A stretch of DNA of 5,008 nt from Chloroflexota bacterium. Its GTDB lineage: Bacteria; Chloroflexota; Limnocylindria; P2-11E. The position numbers and the translations under genes are program-made. Where the stretch lies: positions 1 to 5,008 of the forward strand of contig VBGS01000083.1 in NCBI GenBank assembly GCA_005889445.1, given 5' to 3'. The notes beneath the pieces are model-generated. The model ran no database searches, was not told the DNA's origin, and saw only the letters and a program-made list of their open reading frames with translations. Positions 1 to 5,008 of the stretch are shown piece by piece. Numbering within the stretch: position 1 is the first letter of the stretch; the number at the start of each line of letters is the position of its first letter.

Positions 1-381
1 CCCATCATGATCAACACGCTCCGCGGTCTCACGCTCGTCGATCAGGCGTCGCTCGAGCTCATGCGCTCGTACGCAGCGAGTGAGCTTGCGATCTTCGCGA
101 AGGTCCGCGTTCCGAATGCGCTCCCCTATATCTTCACGGCATTCAGGGTGAGCGCGACGCTTTCGTTGATCGGGGCGATCGTCGCGGAGTATTTCGGGGG
201 GTCGCGCTCCGTGCTCGGTCAGTTCATCATCACCGAGGCCGCGTTCTTTCGATTCGCGAACGCCTGGGCGGCGATCGTGGTCGCCTCGGCCGTGAGCATT
301 GCGTTCTTCCTTATCATCGTCGCGATCGAGCGCGTCGCGATCCCGTGGCACGCCTCGTCCCGGGGTGCTGACTCGTCGTAA
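1..381 (+). CDS. ABC importer permease, SsuC/ThiX/RibX type, C-terminal part
   Basis: This is the C-terminal 126 residues of an inner-membrane permease; the gene is open at the left edge and its true start is not visible. The diagnostic feature is the cytoplasmic EAA loop, which docks on the ATPase. Visible residues 19-38 run from E19 through A25 to V35-x-V37-P38, which fits the spacing E-A-A-x3-G-x9-I-x-L-P with A in place of the usual G. Hydrophobic membrane segments follow (around visible residues 48-65 and 86-110), and the gene ends in a short polar tail with a TAA stop. Thirty bases later comes an NMT1/THI5-like binding protein. The pair is therefore probably one importer, with the ATPase gene presumably upstream of the window. 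Family members import sulfonates, thiamine pyrimidine precursors, riboflavin or related compounds. The family call is firm; the substrate is unknown. Confidence 0.9.
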   Translation, partial: PIMINTLRGLTLVDQASLELMRSYAASELAIFAKVRVPNALPYIFTAFRVSATLSLIGAIVAEYFGGSRSVLGQFIITEAAFFRFANAWAAIVVASAVSIAFFLIIVAIERVAIPWHASSRGADSS

Positions 382-383
382 CG

Positions 384-399
384 CGCGCGCTCACGCGCG
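384..399 (+). other. Small CG-alternating hairpin ahead of the binding-protein RBS
   Basis: Two CGCGCG arms (384-389 and 394-399) flank the four-base loop CTCA, lying between the permease stop and the Shine-Dalgarno sequence of the next gene. No T-run follows, so it is not a terminator. It may only reflect the GC-rich composition. A stabilising or processing hairpin ahead of a highly expressed binding protein is possible but unsupported. Confidence 0.3.
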
Positions 400-401
400 A
401 G

Positions 402-407
402 GGAGGT
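402..407 (+). promoter_or_regulatory. Shine-Dalgarno sequence of the NMT1-like binding protein
   Basis: GGAGGT lies four bases ahead of the ATG at 412, a near-perfect anti-SD match. Together with the lipoprotein signal that starts at that ATG, it fixes the start. It contrasts with the two enzyme genes downstream, which have no such site. Confidence 0.8.
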
Positions 408-411
408 TGCC

Positions 412-1536
412 ATGCGAGGCGCACACATTCGTTCTCTGTCATTCGCGCTCGTCGCGATCGTGCTCGCGGTCTCGTGCGGTGGGGGCACCGGCGGCACGGG
501 TGGTGGCGGTGGCGGGACGCTCACGAAGGTCCGGCTGCAGCTGCAGTGGGTTGCCCAGTCGCAGTTCGCTGGCTACTACGCGGCGCTGGACAGGGGGTAC
601 TTCAAGGACGTCGGTCTCGACGTCGAGATCAAGCTTGGCGGCCCCGACATCGTTCCGCAGCAGGTCGTCGCATCCGACGCTGCGGAATTCGGCATCGCGT
701 GGGTTCCGAAGGTGCTCGCGTCACGCGAGGCTGGTGCTGATCTGGTCAACATCGCGCAGGTCTTCCAGCGGTCGGGCACCCTCGAGGTCTCCTTCAAGGA
801 CAAGAACATCACGAAGCCTGAGGACTGGAAGGGCAAGAAGGTCGGGACGTGGGGGTTCGGGAACGAGCCCGAGCTCTACGCCGCGATGCGCAAGGTCGGC
901 ATCGATCCCACCAAGGCGAGCGACGTCAACATCGTGGCCCAGCCATTCGACATGTCGCTCCTTCTCAACGGCCAGGTCGATGCGGCCCAGGCCATGATCT
1001 ACAACGAGTACGCGCAGGTGCTCGAGCAGAAGAACCCGAAGACCGGCCAGCTCTACACCCCGGCCGAGCTGAACGTCATCGATTTCAACCAGGTCGGCAC
1101 GGCGATGCTCCAGGACCACGTCTTCGTGCGGCAGTCATGGCTCTCGAAGTCCGGGAACGAGGACATCGCGGCCAAATTCCTTCAGGCTTCGTTCAAAGGC
1201 TGGATCTTCTGTCGTGACAACCAGAGCCAGTGCGTCGACATCGTGCTGAAGGCCGGGACGACGCTCGGCAAGGGTCACATGACCTGGCAGCTGAACGAGA
1301 TCAACGCGCTCATCTGGCCGTCGCCGAACGGCATCGGCATGCTCGACAAGGCGGCGTGGGACCAGACCGTCAACATCTCGACGACGTACCAGGTCCTGAA
1401 GAGCAAGCCCGCAGACGCGGCATTCCGCACCGACCTCGCCAAGAAGGCAGCGGACGCCCTCAAGTCGGCGGGCGCGGACATCAACGGCAGCGGCTTCAAG
1501 AAAGCGACGGTGCAGGTCACTCCAGGGGGCAACTGA
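412..1536 (+). CDS. ABC transporter substrate-binding lipoprotein, NMT1/THI5-like (ThiY/RibY/SsuA type)
   Basis: This 374-residue protein captures the solute outside the membrane for the importer whose permease ends 30 bases upstream. A signal peptide (residues 1-21: basic start, hydrophobic core) ends in the lipobox A-V-S-C with Cys22 as the lipidation site. A very glycine-rich linker (about 23-35) follows. The mature domain opens with LQLQWVAQSQFAGYYAALDR (residues 42-61), the typical first strand and helix of NMT1/THI5-like proteins, including the aromatic QW. Two cysteines, C267 and C274, could form a disulfide. The length is normal for the family. Known members bind taurine or sulfonates (TauA/SsuA), formyl-aminopyrimidines (ThiY) or riboflavin (RibY, known from Chloroflexota). 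The QWxxQxQFAGYY wording looks to me closer to the ThiY/RibY side, but the ligand is not determinable here. A terminator follows the stop. Confidence 0.92.
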   Translation: MRGAHIRSLSFALVAIVLAVSCGGGTGGTGGGGGGTLTKVRLQLQWVAQSQFAGYYAALDRGYFKDVGLDVEIKLGGPDIVPQQVVASDAAEFGIAWVPKVLASREAGADLVNIAQVFQRSGTLEVSFKDKNITKPEDWKGKKVGTWGFGNEPELYAAMRKVGIDPTKASDVNIVAQPFDMSLLLNGQVDAAQAMIYNEYAQVLEQKNPKTGQLYTPAELNVIDFNQVGTAMLQDHVFVRQSWLSKSGNEDIAAKFLQASFKGWIFCRDNQSQCVDIVLKAGTTLGKGHMTWQLNEINALIWPSPNGIGMLDKAAWDQTVNISTTYQVLKSKPADAAFRTDLAKKAADALKSAGADINGSGFKKATVQVTPGGN

Positions 1537-1553
1537 GCGAACAGCCGCGTGCG

Positions 1554-1590
1554 CGACGACCGCCGCAGATACACCGGCGGTCGTCGTTTT
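1554..1590 (+). terminator. Intrinsic terminator of the permease/binding-protein unit
   Basis: A perfect 12-bp inverted repeat has arms CGACGACCGCCG (1554-1565) and CGGCGGTCGTCG (1575-1586). The 9-nt loop is followed immediately by TTTT (1587-1590). It starts 17 bases after the stop at 1536. The U-tract is short, but the stem is long and GC-rich. No matching T-run occurs on the other side, so it acts on plus-strand transcripts only. It separates the importer from the aminotransferase. Confidence 0.85.
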
Positions 1591-1597
1591 CGCGGGC

Positions 1598-1603
1598 TAG
1601 ACT
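1598..1603 (+). promoter_or_regulatory. Candidate -10 box (TAGACT) for a leaderless aminotransferase transcript
   Basis: TAGACT fits the TANNNT -10 pattern and ends six bases before the GTG at 1610, so transcription would begin at or next to the start codon. No convincing -35 box is seen; that region is the 3' arm of the terminator. The box contains TAG at 1598-1600, which is in frame with the gene. The frame therefore opens only nine bases before the GTG, and no Shine-Dalgarno sequence lies in between. This is inference from spacing; transcript 5' ends were not available. Confidence 0.5.
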
Positions 1604-1609
1604 CGCTGC

Positions 1610-2953
1610 GTGGCCGTCGCCACCAAACGCACCGCTGACCCCGCGACGATCGCCCAGGACACCGTCGACCACGTACTGATCTCGTGGTCTGCCCAGGGCG
1701 GGCTGAAGCCGCTCGTCATCACCCGGGCCGAGGGGTCCTGGCTCTACGCGGGTGACCGCCGGATCCTCGACTTCTCATCCGGCCTGATCAACGTCAACCT
1801 CGGCCACGGGCATCCGAGGGTCGTGCGCGCCATCCAGGAGCAGGCAGAGCGGGTCTGCTACGTGACGCCGTCGTTCGGCGAGGAGAGCCGCGCGACGCTC
1901 GCGAGGCTGCTTGCCGAGGTCACGCCGGGCGACCTCTCGAAGACGATCTTCACGACGGGCGGCAGCGAGGCGAACGAGCACGCGATCAAGATCGCCCGGC
2001 TCTTCACCAAGCGCCACAAGATCCTGACCCAGTGGCGATCGTTCCACGGCCAGTCCCAGGGAGCGATGACCCTCGGCGGGGACAACCGCCGCTGGGCGGC
2101 CGAGCCAGGGATCACCGGTGTCGTGCACTTCCTGAACCCGGATCCGTACCGTTCCGTCTTCGGATCGGACGTTCAGAAAGCGCTCGCGCACGTCGAGGAG
2201 GTCATCTGGTACGAAGGCCCCGAATACATCGCGGCGATCCTCGTCGAGCCGATCCCCGGGACGTCCGGCGTGCTCGTGCCGCCCGATGGCTATCTTCGCG
2301 GGCTGCGCGCCCTCTGCGACCGGTACGGGATCCTGCTGATCCTCGACGAGGTCATGACCGGCTTCGGCCGGACCGGCCGCTGGTTCGGCGCGGACCACGA
2401 GGGCATCGTCCCTGACATCCTCACCTTCGCCAAGGGCGTGACGTCGGGGTACGTCCCGCTCGGGGGCGCGATCGTCGGCGACCGGATCGCGCGTCACTTC
2501 GACGCGAACGTGCTCTGGGTCGGATCCACGTATAGCGGTCATCCGCTCGCGTGCGCCGCGGGCGCGGCGACCATCGAGGCCTACCGCGAGGATGGACTGG
2601 TCGATCGGTCGGCGCGGATGGGGAACAAGCTCCTGGAGGAGCTTCGGAGGGTCGCCGAACGGCATCCGTCGGTCGGCGACGTTCGCGGGCGCGGACTCTT
2701 CGCGGGGATCGAGCTGGTCAAGGATCGCGGCACGAAAGAGATGCTCGAGCGCTGGAACGGGCCCACCAGCCCGCTCGCGAACGCGCTCAAGAGCGCGCTC
2801 TTGCAGCGCGACGTGTACGTCTTCTGCCGCTGGAACATGCTCTTCGTCGCGCCCCCGCTGTCGGTAAGCGATGAGGAGCTCGCGATCGGTGTTCGCGCGA
2901 TCGACGAGGCGCTCGAGATCGCCGACCGATACGCCGCGACGGGAAAGATCTAA
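1610..2953 (+). CDS. Class III PLP-dependent aminotransferase (omega-amino-acid type)
   Basis: This 447-residue cytosolic fold-type I enzyme moves an amino group from an amine or omega-amino acid to a keto acid. Visible landmarks are the phosphate-binding GGSEANE (117-123), F145-H146-G147 near the cofactor ring, E213 in VEPIPG, and D246 in LDEVMTGFGRTG for the pyridine nitrogen. The Schiff-base lysine is K275 in FAKGVTSGYVPLGG, T307 is in STYSGHP, and R359 in VRGRG probably contacts the substrate carboxylate. All key residues are present and the length is normal. The N-terminal SWSAQG (25-30) resembles the group often annotated as taurine:2-oxoglutarate or 'aspartate family' aminotransferase; beta-alanine, GABA or taurine are plausible donors. 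The start is GTG at 1610, because an in-frame TAG at 1598 blocks anything earlier and no alternative start occurs before the conserved region. It leads a likely two-gene unit with the cupin. Confidence 0.93.
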   Translation: MAVATKRTADPATIAQDTVDHVLISWSAQGGLKPLVITRAEGSWLYAGDRRILDFSSGLINVNLGHGHPRVVRAIQEQAERVCYVTPSFGEESRATLARLLAEVTPGDLSKTIFTTGGSEANEHAIKIARLFTKRHKILTQWRSFHGQSQGAMTLGGDNRRWAAEPGITGVVHFLNPDPYRSVFGSDVQKALAHVEEVIWYEGPEYIAAILVEPIPGTSGVLVPPDGYLRGLRALCDRYGILLILDEVMTGFGRTGRWFGADHEGIVPDILTFAKGVTSGYVPLGGAIVGDRIARHFDANVLWVGSTYSGHPLACAAGAATIEAYREDGLVDRSARMGNKLLEELRRVAERHPSVGDVRGRGLFAGIELVKDRGTKEMLERWNGPTSPLANALKSALLQRDVYVFCRWNMLFVAPPLSVSDEELAIGVRAIDEALEIADRYAATGKI

Positions 2954-2965
2954 GACCTTCGGCGC

Positions 2966-3307
2966 GTGGGCAAGAAGATCAGCCTGCGCGACGCGCTTGC
3001 CTCGGATCCGACGCCGCTGCGAGCACCGCCCGCCTGGACGAACACGGAGCTCGGCACGGTCAACGGGGTCTCCGTGCTTCACGCCGGATCGGGGAAGCTC
3101 GACGGCAGCTGGCATCGGCAGACGAGCGACGAGTTCCTGCTCGTGGTCGACGGCGAGCTCACGGTCGAATTCGATGCGGGACCGCTGTCGGCCGGCCCTG
3201 GCGAGGCGATCCTTATCGCGGCGGGCGAGCGTCACCGCGCATCGGTCCGTAGTGGTTGTTTGCTGCTCTCCGTCGAAGCAGTCGGGATGGAGCGGCTCGA
3301 AGCCTGA
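2966..3307 (+). CDS. Small single-domain cupin protein
   Basis: This 113-residue protein has one cupin beta-barrel. Motif 1 reads GSWHRQTSDEF: H50, Q52 and E56 sit where the usual H-x-H-x3-4-E lies, so the second histidine is replaced by Gln. It is followed by VVDGELTVEF. Motif 2, AGPGEAILIAAGERHRA, supplies H90. H50, Q52, E56 and H90 could still hold a metal ion. Start: the frame is the same as the aminotransferase and begins directly after its TAA (2951-2953). GTG at 2966 is the only start before the conserved core and has no Shine-Dalgarno sequence. The 12-base gap indicates co-transcription and possibly translation by reinitiation. Such small cupins serve as isomerases, dioxygenases, sugar or polyketide-modifying enzymes or ligand sensors. 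No specific function can be assigned; a helper enzyme or sensor for the aminotransferase pathway is a guess. Confidence 0.85.
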   Translation: MGKKISLRDALASDPTPLRAPPAWTNTELGTVNGVSVLHAGSGKLDGSWHRQTSDEFLLVVDGELTVEFDAGPLSAGPGEAILIAAGERHRASVRSGCLLLSVEAVGMERLEA

Positions 3308-3323
3308 TTACCGGTGGTAATGT
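3307..3323 (+). promoter_or_regulatory. Palindrome overlapping an extended -10-like box
   Basis: ATTACC-GGT-GGTAAT (3307-3321) is a perfect inverted repeat with 6-bp arms and a 3-bp centre. Overlapping it, TGG-TAATGT (3315-3323) fits the extended -10 pattern TGnTANNNT. A start near 3330 would give a leader of about 22 bases carrying the Shine-Dalgarno sequence of the next gene. No good -35 box is seen, as is allowed for extended -10 promoters. The overlap would suit an operator bound by a dimeric repressor. Both roles are inferred. Confidence 0.4.
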
Positions 3324-3340
3324 GCCAACAGCGGCGAGGG

Positions 3341-3346
3341 GGAGGT
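3341..3346 (+). promoter_or_regulatory. Shine-Dalgarno sequence of the SBP_bac_5 lipoprotein
   Basis: GGAGGT, within a longer purine run (3336-3345), sits five bases before the ATG at 3352. It decides the start in favour of 3352 over an in-frame TTG at 3256, which would add 32 residues, overlap the cupin gene and bury the signal peptide. Confidence 0.85.
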
Positions 3347-3351
3347 CATTG

Positions 3352-4824
3352 ATGCGGCACACACTGACTGCGGCGGTCCTGGTCTTCGCGACGGTCCTGG
3401 CGGCTTGCGCCCCGACGACCTCGAGCGGGCCGTCGCCGACGACGAGTCAGCCCAACCAGCCGAAAAAGGGCGGGACCCTGGTCCTCGCCCGTGCCGGTGA
3501 GGCCACCAACCTCGACCCCCACAAGGTGCCGGCGTTCACGTCGGCCCGCGTCTTCGAGCTTGTCTACAGCTATCTCATGCGCCTCGACGAGAACCTCGGC
3601 GTGCAGCCCGACCTGGCCGCCTCCATGCCGAGGACATCGCCGGACGGGAAGAGGGTCACGGTAGAGCTCCGGACTGGCGTGAAGTTCCAGAACGGCGATC
3701 CGCTGACGAGCGCCGACGTGAAGTACACGTTCGACCGCATCCTGGACCCGAAGACCGCCGCGGTGGCGCGGTCCTTCTTCAGCGACGTCGACACGATCAC
3801 CGCGCCAGATCCGGCGACCGTCGTCTTCAACCTGAAGAACCCGAACGCCGCGCTCATCGCCTACATGGCTCACCCCAACACCGGGATCGTCTCGAAGAAG
3901 ATCGGCGAGGCGAACGCCGACCTCACCAAGAAGGAGACGGCCATCGGAAGCGGGCCGTTCAAGCTCGCCGAATGGGTCCCGGACAACTTCATGCGCTTTG
4001 AAGCCAACAAGGATTACTACGTCTCTGGCCAACCCTACCTCGATGGCATCCGGATCAACGTGGTGCCGGACGAGTCGGGGCTCGAGCCGAGCCTCAGCTA
4101 CAACCTCCTGTTCGTGAACACCAAGCGCAAGCCCTTCGACAACCTCAAAGTGCGGCAGGCCATCGCCTACGCGATCGATCGCAAGGCCATCATCGACGCG
4201 GTCGCGTTCGGCGAAGGCGAGGTCACCGGCCCGATCGCGCCCGCCCTCGCCAACTATGCGTTGCCGACGTCGCAGTACCCGCTCTACACGCGCGACGTGG
4301 CGAAGGCCAAGCAGCTGCTTGGGGAAGCGAACGTGGGACCGGTCTCCTTCACGATCCTGACGTCAACCACCGAGCCCGCGTACGGCAAGGACATCGCCCA
4401 GCTGGTGCAGGCGCAGCTGGCCGAGGCCGGCATCACACTGAAGATCGAGACGACCGAGCTCACCCAGTACGTTGACCGCTGGCTCAAGGCCGACTTCGAC
4501 ATGGCGACCGGGCTGAACGGCGGCGGTCCCGACCCGGACTTCTACGTCTACCGCTACTTCACCGATGACGGGAACCTCAACTTCGTCACGAGCTACAAGA
4601 ATCCGGTCTCGAGCGACGCGATCAAGACGGCGCGCGCGACGACGGACCCGGCCAAGCGCAAGGATCTGTACACGACGGCGCAGAAGGAGCTCGTGAACGG
4701 CGTCCCGTTCATCTGGCTTTTCGTAGGTCGGGACTACAACGCGACGCTCCCGACGACCAAGGGATTCACGCACCTTCCGAACGGTTCGATCATCTACCTG
4801 CGGCAGACCTGGCTCGACAAATAA
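3352..4824 (+). CDS. ABC transporter substrate-binding lipoprotein, SBP_bac_5 (DppA/OppA type), with apparent internal deletion
   Basis: This 490-residue extracytoplasmic lipoprotein is the solute receptor of a dipeptide/oligopeptide/nickel-type importer. The signal peptide ends in the lipobox L16-A-A-C19, followed by a Ser/Thr/Pro-rich linker (20-38). Family landmarks appear in order: GGTLVLARAGEATNLDPHK (40-58), VYSYLMRLDENL (71-82), LRTGVKFQNGDPLTSADVKYTFDRI (from 106), IGSGPFKLAEW (198-208), YLDGIRINVVPDES (229-242), LLFVNTKRKPFDNLKVRQAIAYAIDR (from 252) and a C-terminal IWLFVGRDYN block. Oddity: VVPDES normally leads into a stretch of several tens of residues, including a 'G-E/Q-V-D' segment, before the L-x-F-N-T strand. 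Here only about nine residues (243-251) intervene. An in-frame loss near 4072-4100 is likely, through real deletion or misassembly. The ligand is unknown; the name DppA describes the fold only. The permease gene begins 25 bases after the stop. Confidence 0.92.
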   Translation: MRHTLTAAVLVFATVLAACAPTTSSGPSPTTSQPNQPKKGGTLVLARAGEATNLDPHKVPAFTSARVFELVYSYLMRLDENLGVQPDLAASMPRTSPDGKRVTVELRTGVKFQNGDPLTSADVKYTFDRILDPKTAAVARSFFSDVDTITAPDPATVVFNLKNPNAALIAYMAHPNTGIVSKKIGEANADLTKKETAIGSGPFKLAEWVPDNFMRFEANKDYYVSGQPYLDGIRINVVPDESGLEPSLSYNLLFVNTKRKPFDNLKVRQAIAYAIDRKAIIDAVAFGEGEVTGPIAPALANYALPTSQYPLYTRDVAKAKQLLGEANVGPVSFTILTSTTEPAYGKDIAQLVQAQLAEAGITLKIETTELTQYVDRWLKADFDMATGLNGGGPDPDFYVYRYFTDDGNLNFVTSYKNPVSSDAIKTARATTDPAKRKDLYTTAQKELVNGVPFIWLFVGRDYNATLPTTKGFTHLPNGSIIYLRQTWLDK

Positions 4825-4829
4825 CTAAG

Positions 4830-4879
4830 GAGCGGTCGCTGCGCGAGGCGTGAGCCGATATCTCGCGCAGCGACTGCTC
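4830..4879 (+). promoter_or_regulatory. 18-bp hairpin enclosing the permease start codon
   Basis: The arm GAGCGGTCGCTGCGCGAG (4830-4847) pairs with CTCGCGCAGCGACTGCTC (4862-4879) over 18 bp, with only one G-U pair (4834-4875). The loop is 14 nt (4848-4861) and contains the GTG start at 4850-4852. The 3' arm is coding sequence for residues 5-10 of the permease. Both weak SD-like stretches (GGAG 4829-4832 and GAGG 4845-4848) would be wholly or largely paired. No T-run follows, so this is not a simple terminator. It could limit permease synthesis relative to the binding protein or protect the 3' end of the upstream message. The structure is directly visible; the role is inferred. Confidence 0.7.
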
Positions 4880-5008
4880 GGCGCCATACCGACGCTCGTC
4901 GGCATCTCGCTCCTCACCTTCCTGTTCATCCGCCTCATTCCCGGCGATGCCATCGCGGCCCGGCTCGGCACCTCGACGGCGCTGACTCCCGAGCAGCTCG
5001 CCAGCCTC
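4850..5008 (+). CDS. DppB/OppB-type ABC importer permease, N-terminal part
   Basis: The first 53 residues of an inner-membrane permease are visible; the gene runs off the right edge. The sequence begins MSRYLAQRLLGAIPTLVGIS and continues into the hydrophobic first membrane helix (about residues 11-30) ending in FIRLIPGDAI. The R-R/QLL-x-IP-TL-xG-IS-xL-x-F...R-L-x-PGD pattern is the hallmark N-terminus of the DppB/OppB/NikB family. The start is GTG at 4850: an in-frame TAA at 4826 precedes it and no other start codon lies between. No well-spaced Shine-Dalgarno sequence is present, and the start lies in the loop of a strong hairpin. It is expected to work with the SBP_bac_5 lipoprotein directly upstream, with a DppC-type permease and ATPases probably following outside the window. 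Confidence 0.93.
   Translation, partial: MSRYLAQRLLGAIPTLVGISLLTFLFIRLIPGDAIAARLGTSTALTPEQLASL

Noticed and set aside
478..516. G-rich tract that could form a G-quadruplex
   Set aside because: It encodes the Gly-rich linker after the lipidated cysteine. The G-runs are mostly two or three long and are explained by glycine codons, so no separate role is supported.
219..524. Minus-strand frame beginning with a run of prolines
   Set aside because: The polyproline is simply the antisense of the glycine-rich linker behind the lipobox of the first binding protein.
1775..3235. A 486-codon open frame on the minus strand opposite the aminotransferase and cupin
   Set aside because: It is antisense to two genes with intact conserved motifs. 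Its composition is rich in R, D, A and V with no recognisable domain, and it mirrors the GC-biased third-codon positions of the real genes. It also spans two separate genes, as shadow frames do.
3256..3351. An upstream TTG start that would lengthen the SBP_bac_5 protein by 32 residues
   Set aside because: It overlaps the cupin gene and would place a non-hydrophobic, arginine-rich stretch ahead of the signal peptide. The ATG at 3352 has a strong SD and starts a textbook lipoprotein signal.
3346..4032. A 228-codon open frame on the minus strand opposite the second binding protein
   Set aside because: It lies wholly opposite a well-supported lipoprotein gene, ends in an arginine-rich tail from the antisense of the signal peptide and linker, and has no domain or start signal that I can support.
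1..5008. CRISPR repeats, tRNA/rRNA genes, insertion-sequence ends, defence or phage genes
   Set aside because: I looked across both strands and found no spaced direct repeats, cloverleaf-like genes, transposase motifs or terminal inverted repeats. The window is fully explained by transport and metabolic genes.

Overview
The window is a dense, entirely plus-strand stretch of high-GC bacterial DNA (roughly two thirds G+C by eye). It carries six protein genes: two are cut by the window edges and four are complete. Two genes encode lipoproteins with lipobox cysteines. Two genes begin at GTG with no Shine-Dalgarno sequence, one of them six bases behind a TANNNT box. These traits, and the wording of the first binding protein, suggest a Chloroflexota-like (or possibly actinobacterial) soil or groundwater lineage. 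That placement is inference from style, not from a marker gene.

Layout. Positions 1-381 hold the C-terminal part of an ABC importer permease of the SsuC/ThiX/RibX type. Positions 412-1536 hold its partner, an NMT1/THI5-like (ThiY/RibY/SsuA-type) substrate-binding lipoprotein. A strong intrinsic terminator (1554-1590) ends this unit. Eight bases later a TAGACT box sits six bases ahead of the GTG of a class III PLP aminotransferase (1610-2953), a layout typical of leaderless transcripts. A small single-domain cupin (2966-3307) follows after 12 bases in the same frame. A 15-bp palindrome overlapping an extended -10-like box precedes an SBP_bac_5 (DppA/OppA-type) binding lipoprotein (3352-4824). 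The start of its DppB-type permease (4850 to the window end) follows. No intergenic stretch exceeds about 75 bases.

How the genes may work together. Two importers flank an omega-amino-acid-type aminotransferase and a cupin. A reasonable reading is a scavenging locus that imports a small nitrogenous compound (taurine/sulfonate, pyrimidine or vitamin precursor, or peptide-like), deaminates an amine and feeds the carbon into central metabolism. The substrate cannot be fixed from this window.

The most notable signals are these. (1) An 18-bp hairpin spans the junction between the second binding protein and its permease, with the permease GTG in its 14-nt loop. (2) The second binding protein appears to lack an internal block of a few tens of residues. 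(3) The terminator abuts a leaderless-type promoter. (4) A palindrome overlaps a candidate -10 element ahead of the second transporter. I saw no CRISPR array, tRNA, rRNA, insertion sequence or clearly new multi-gene system.
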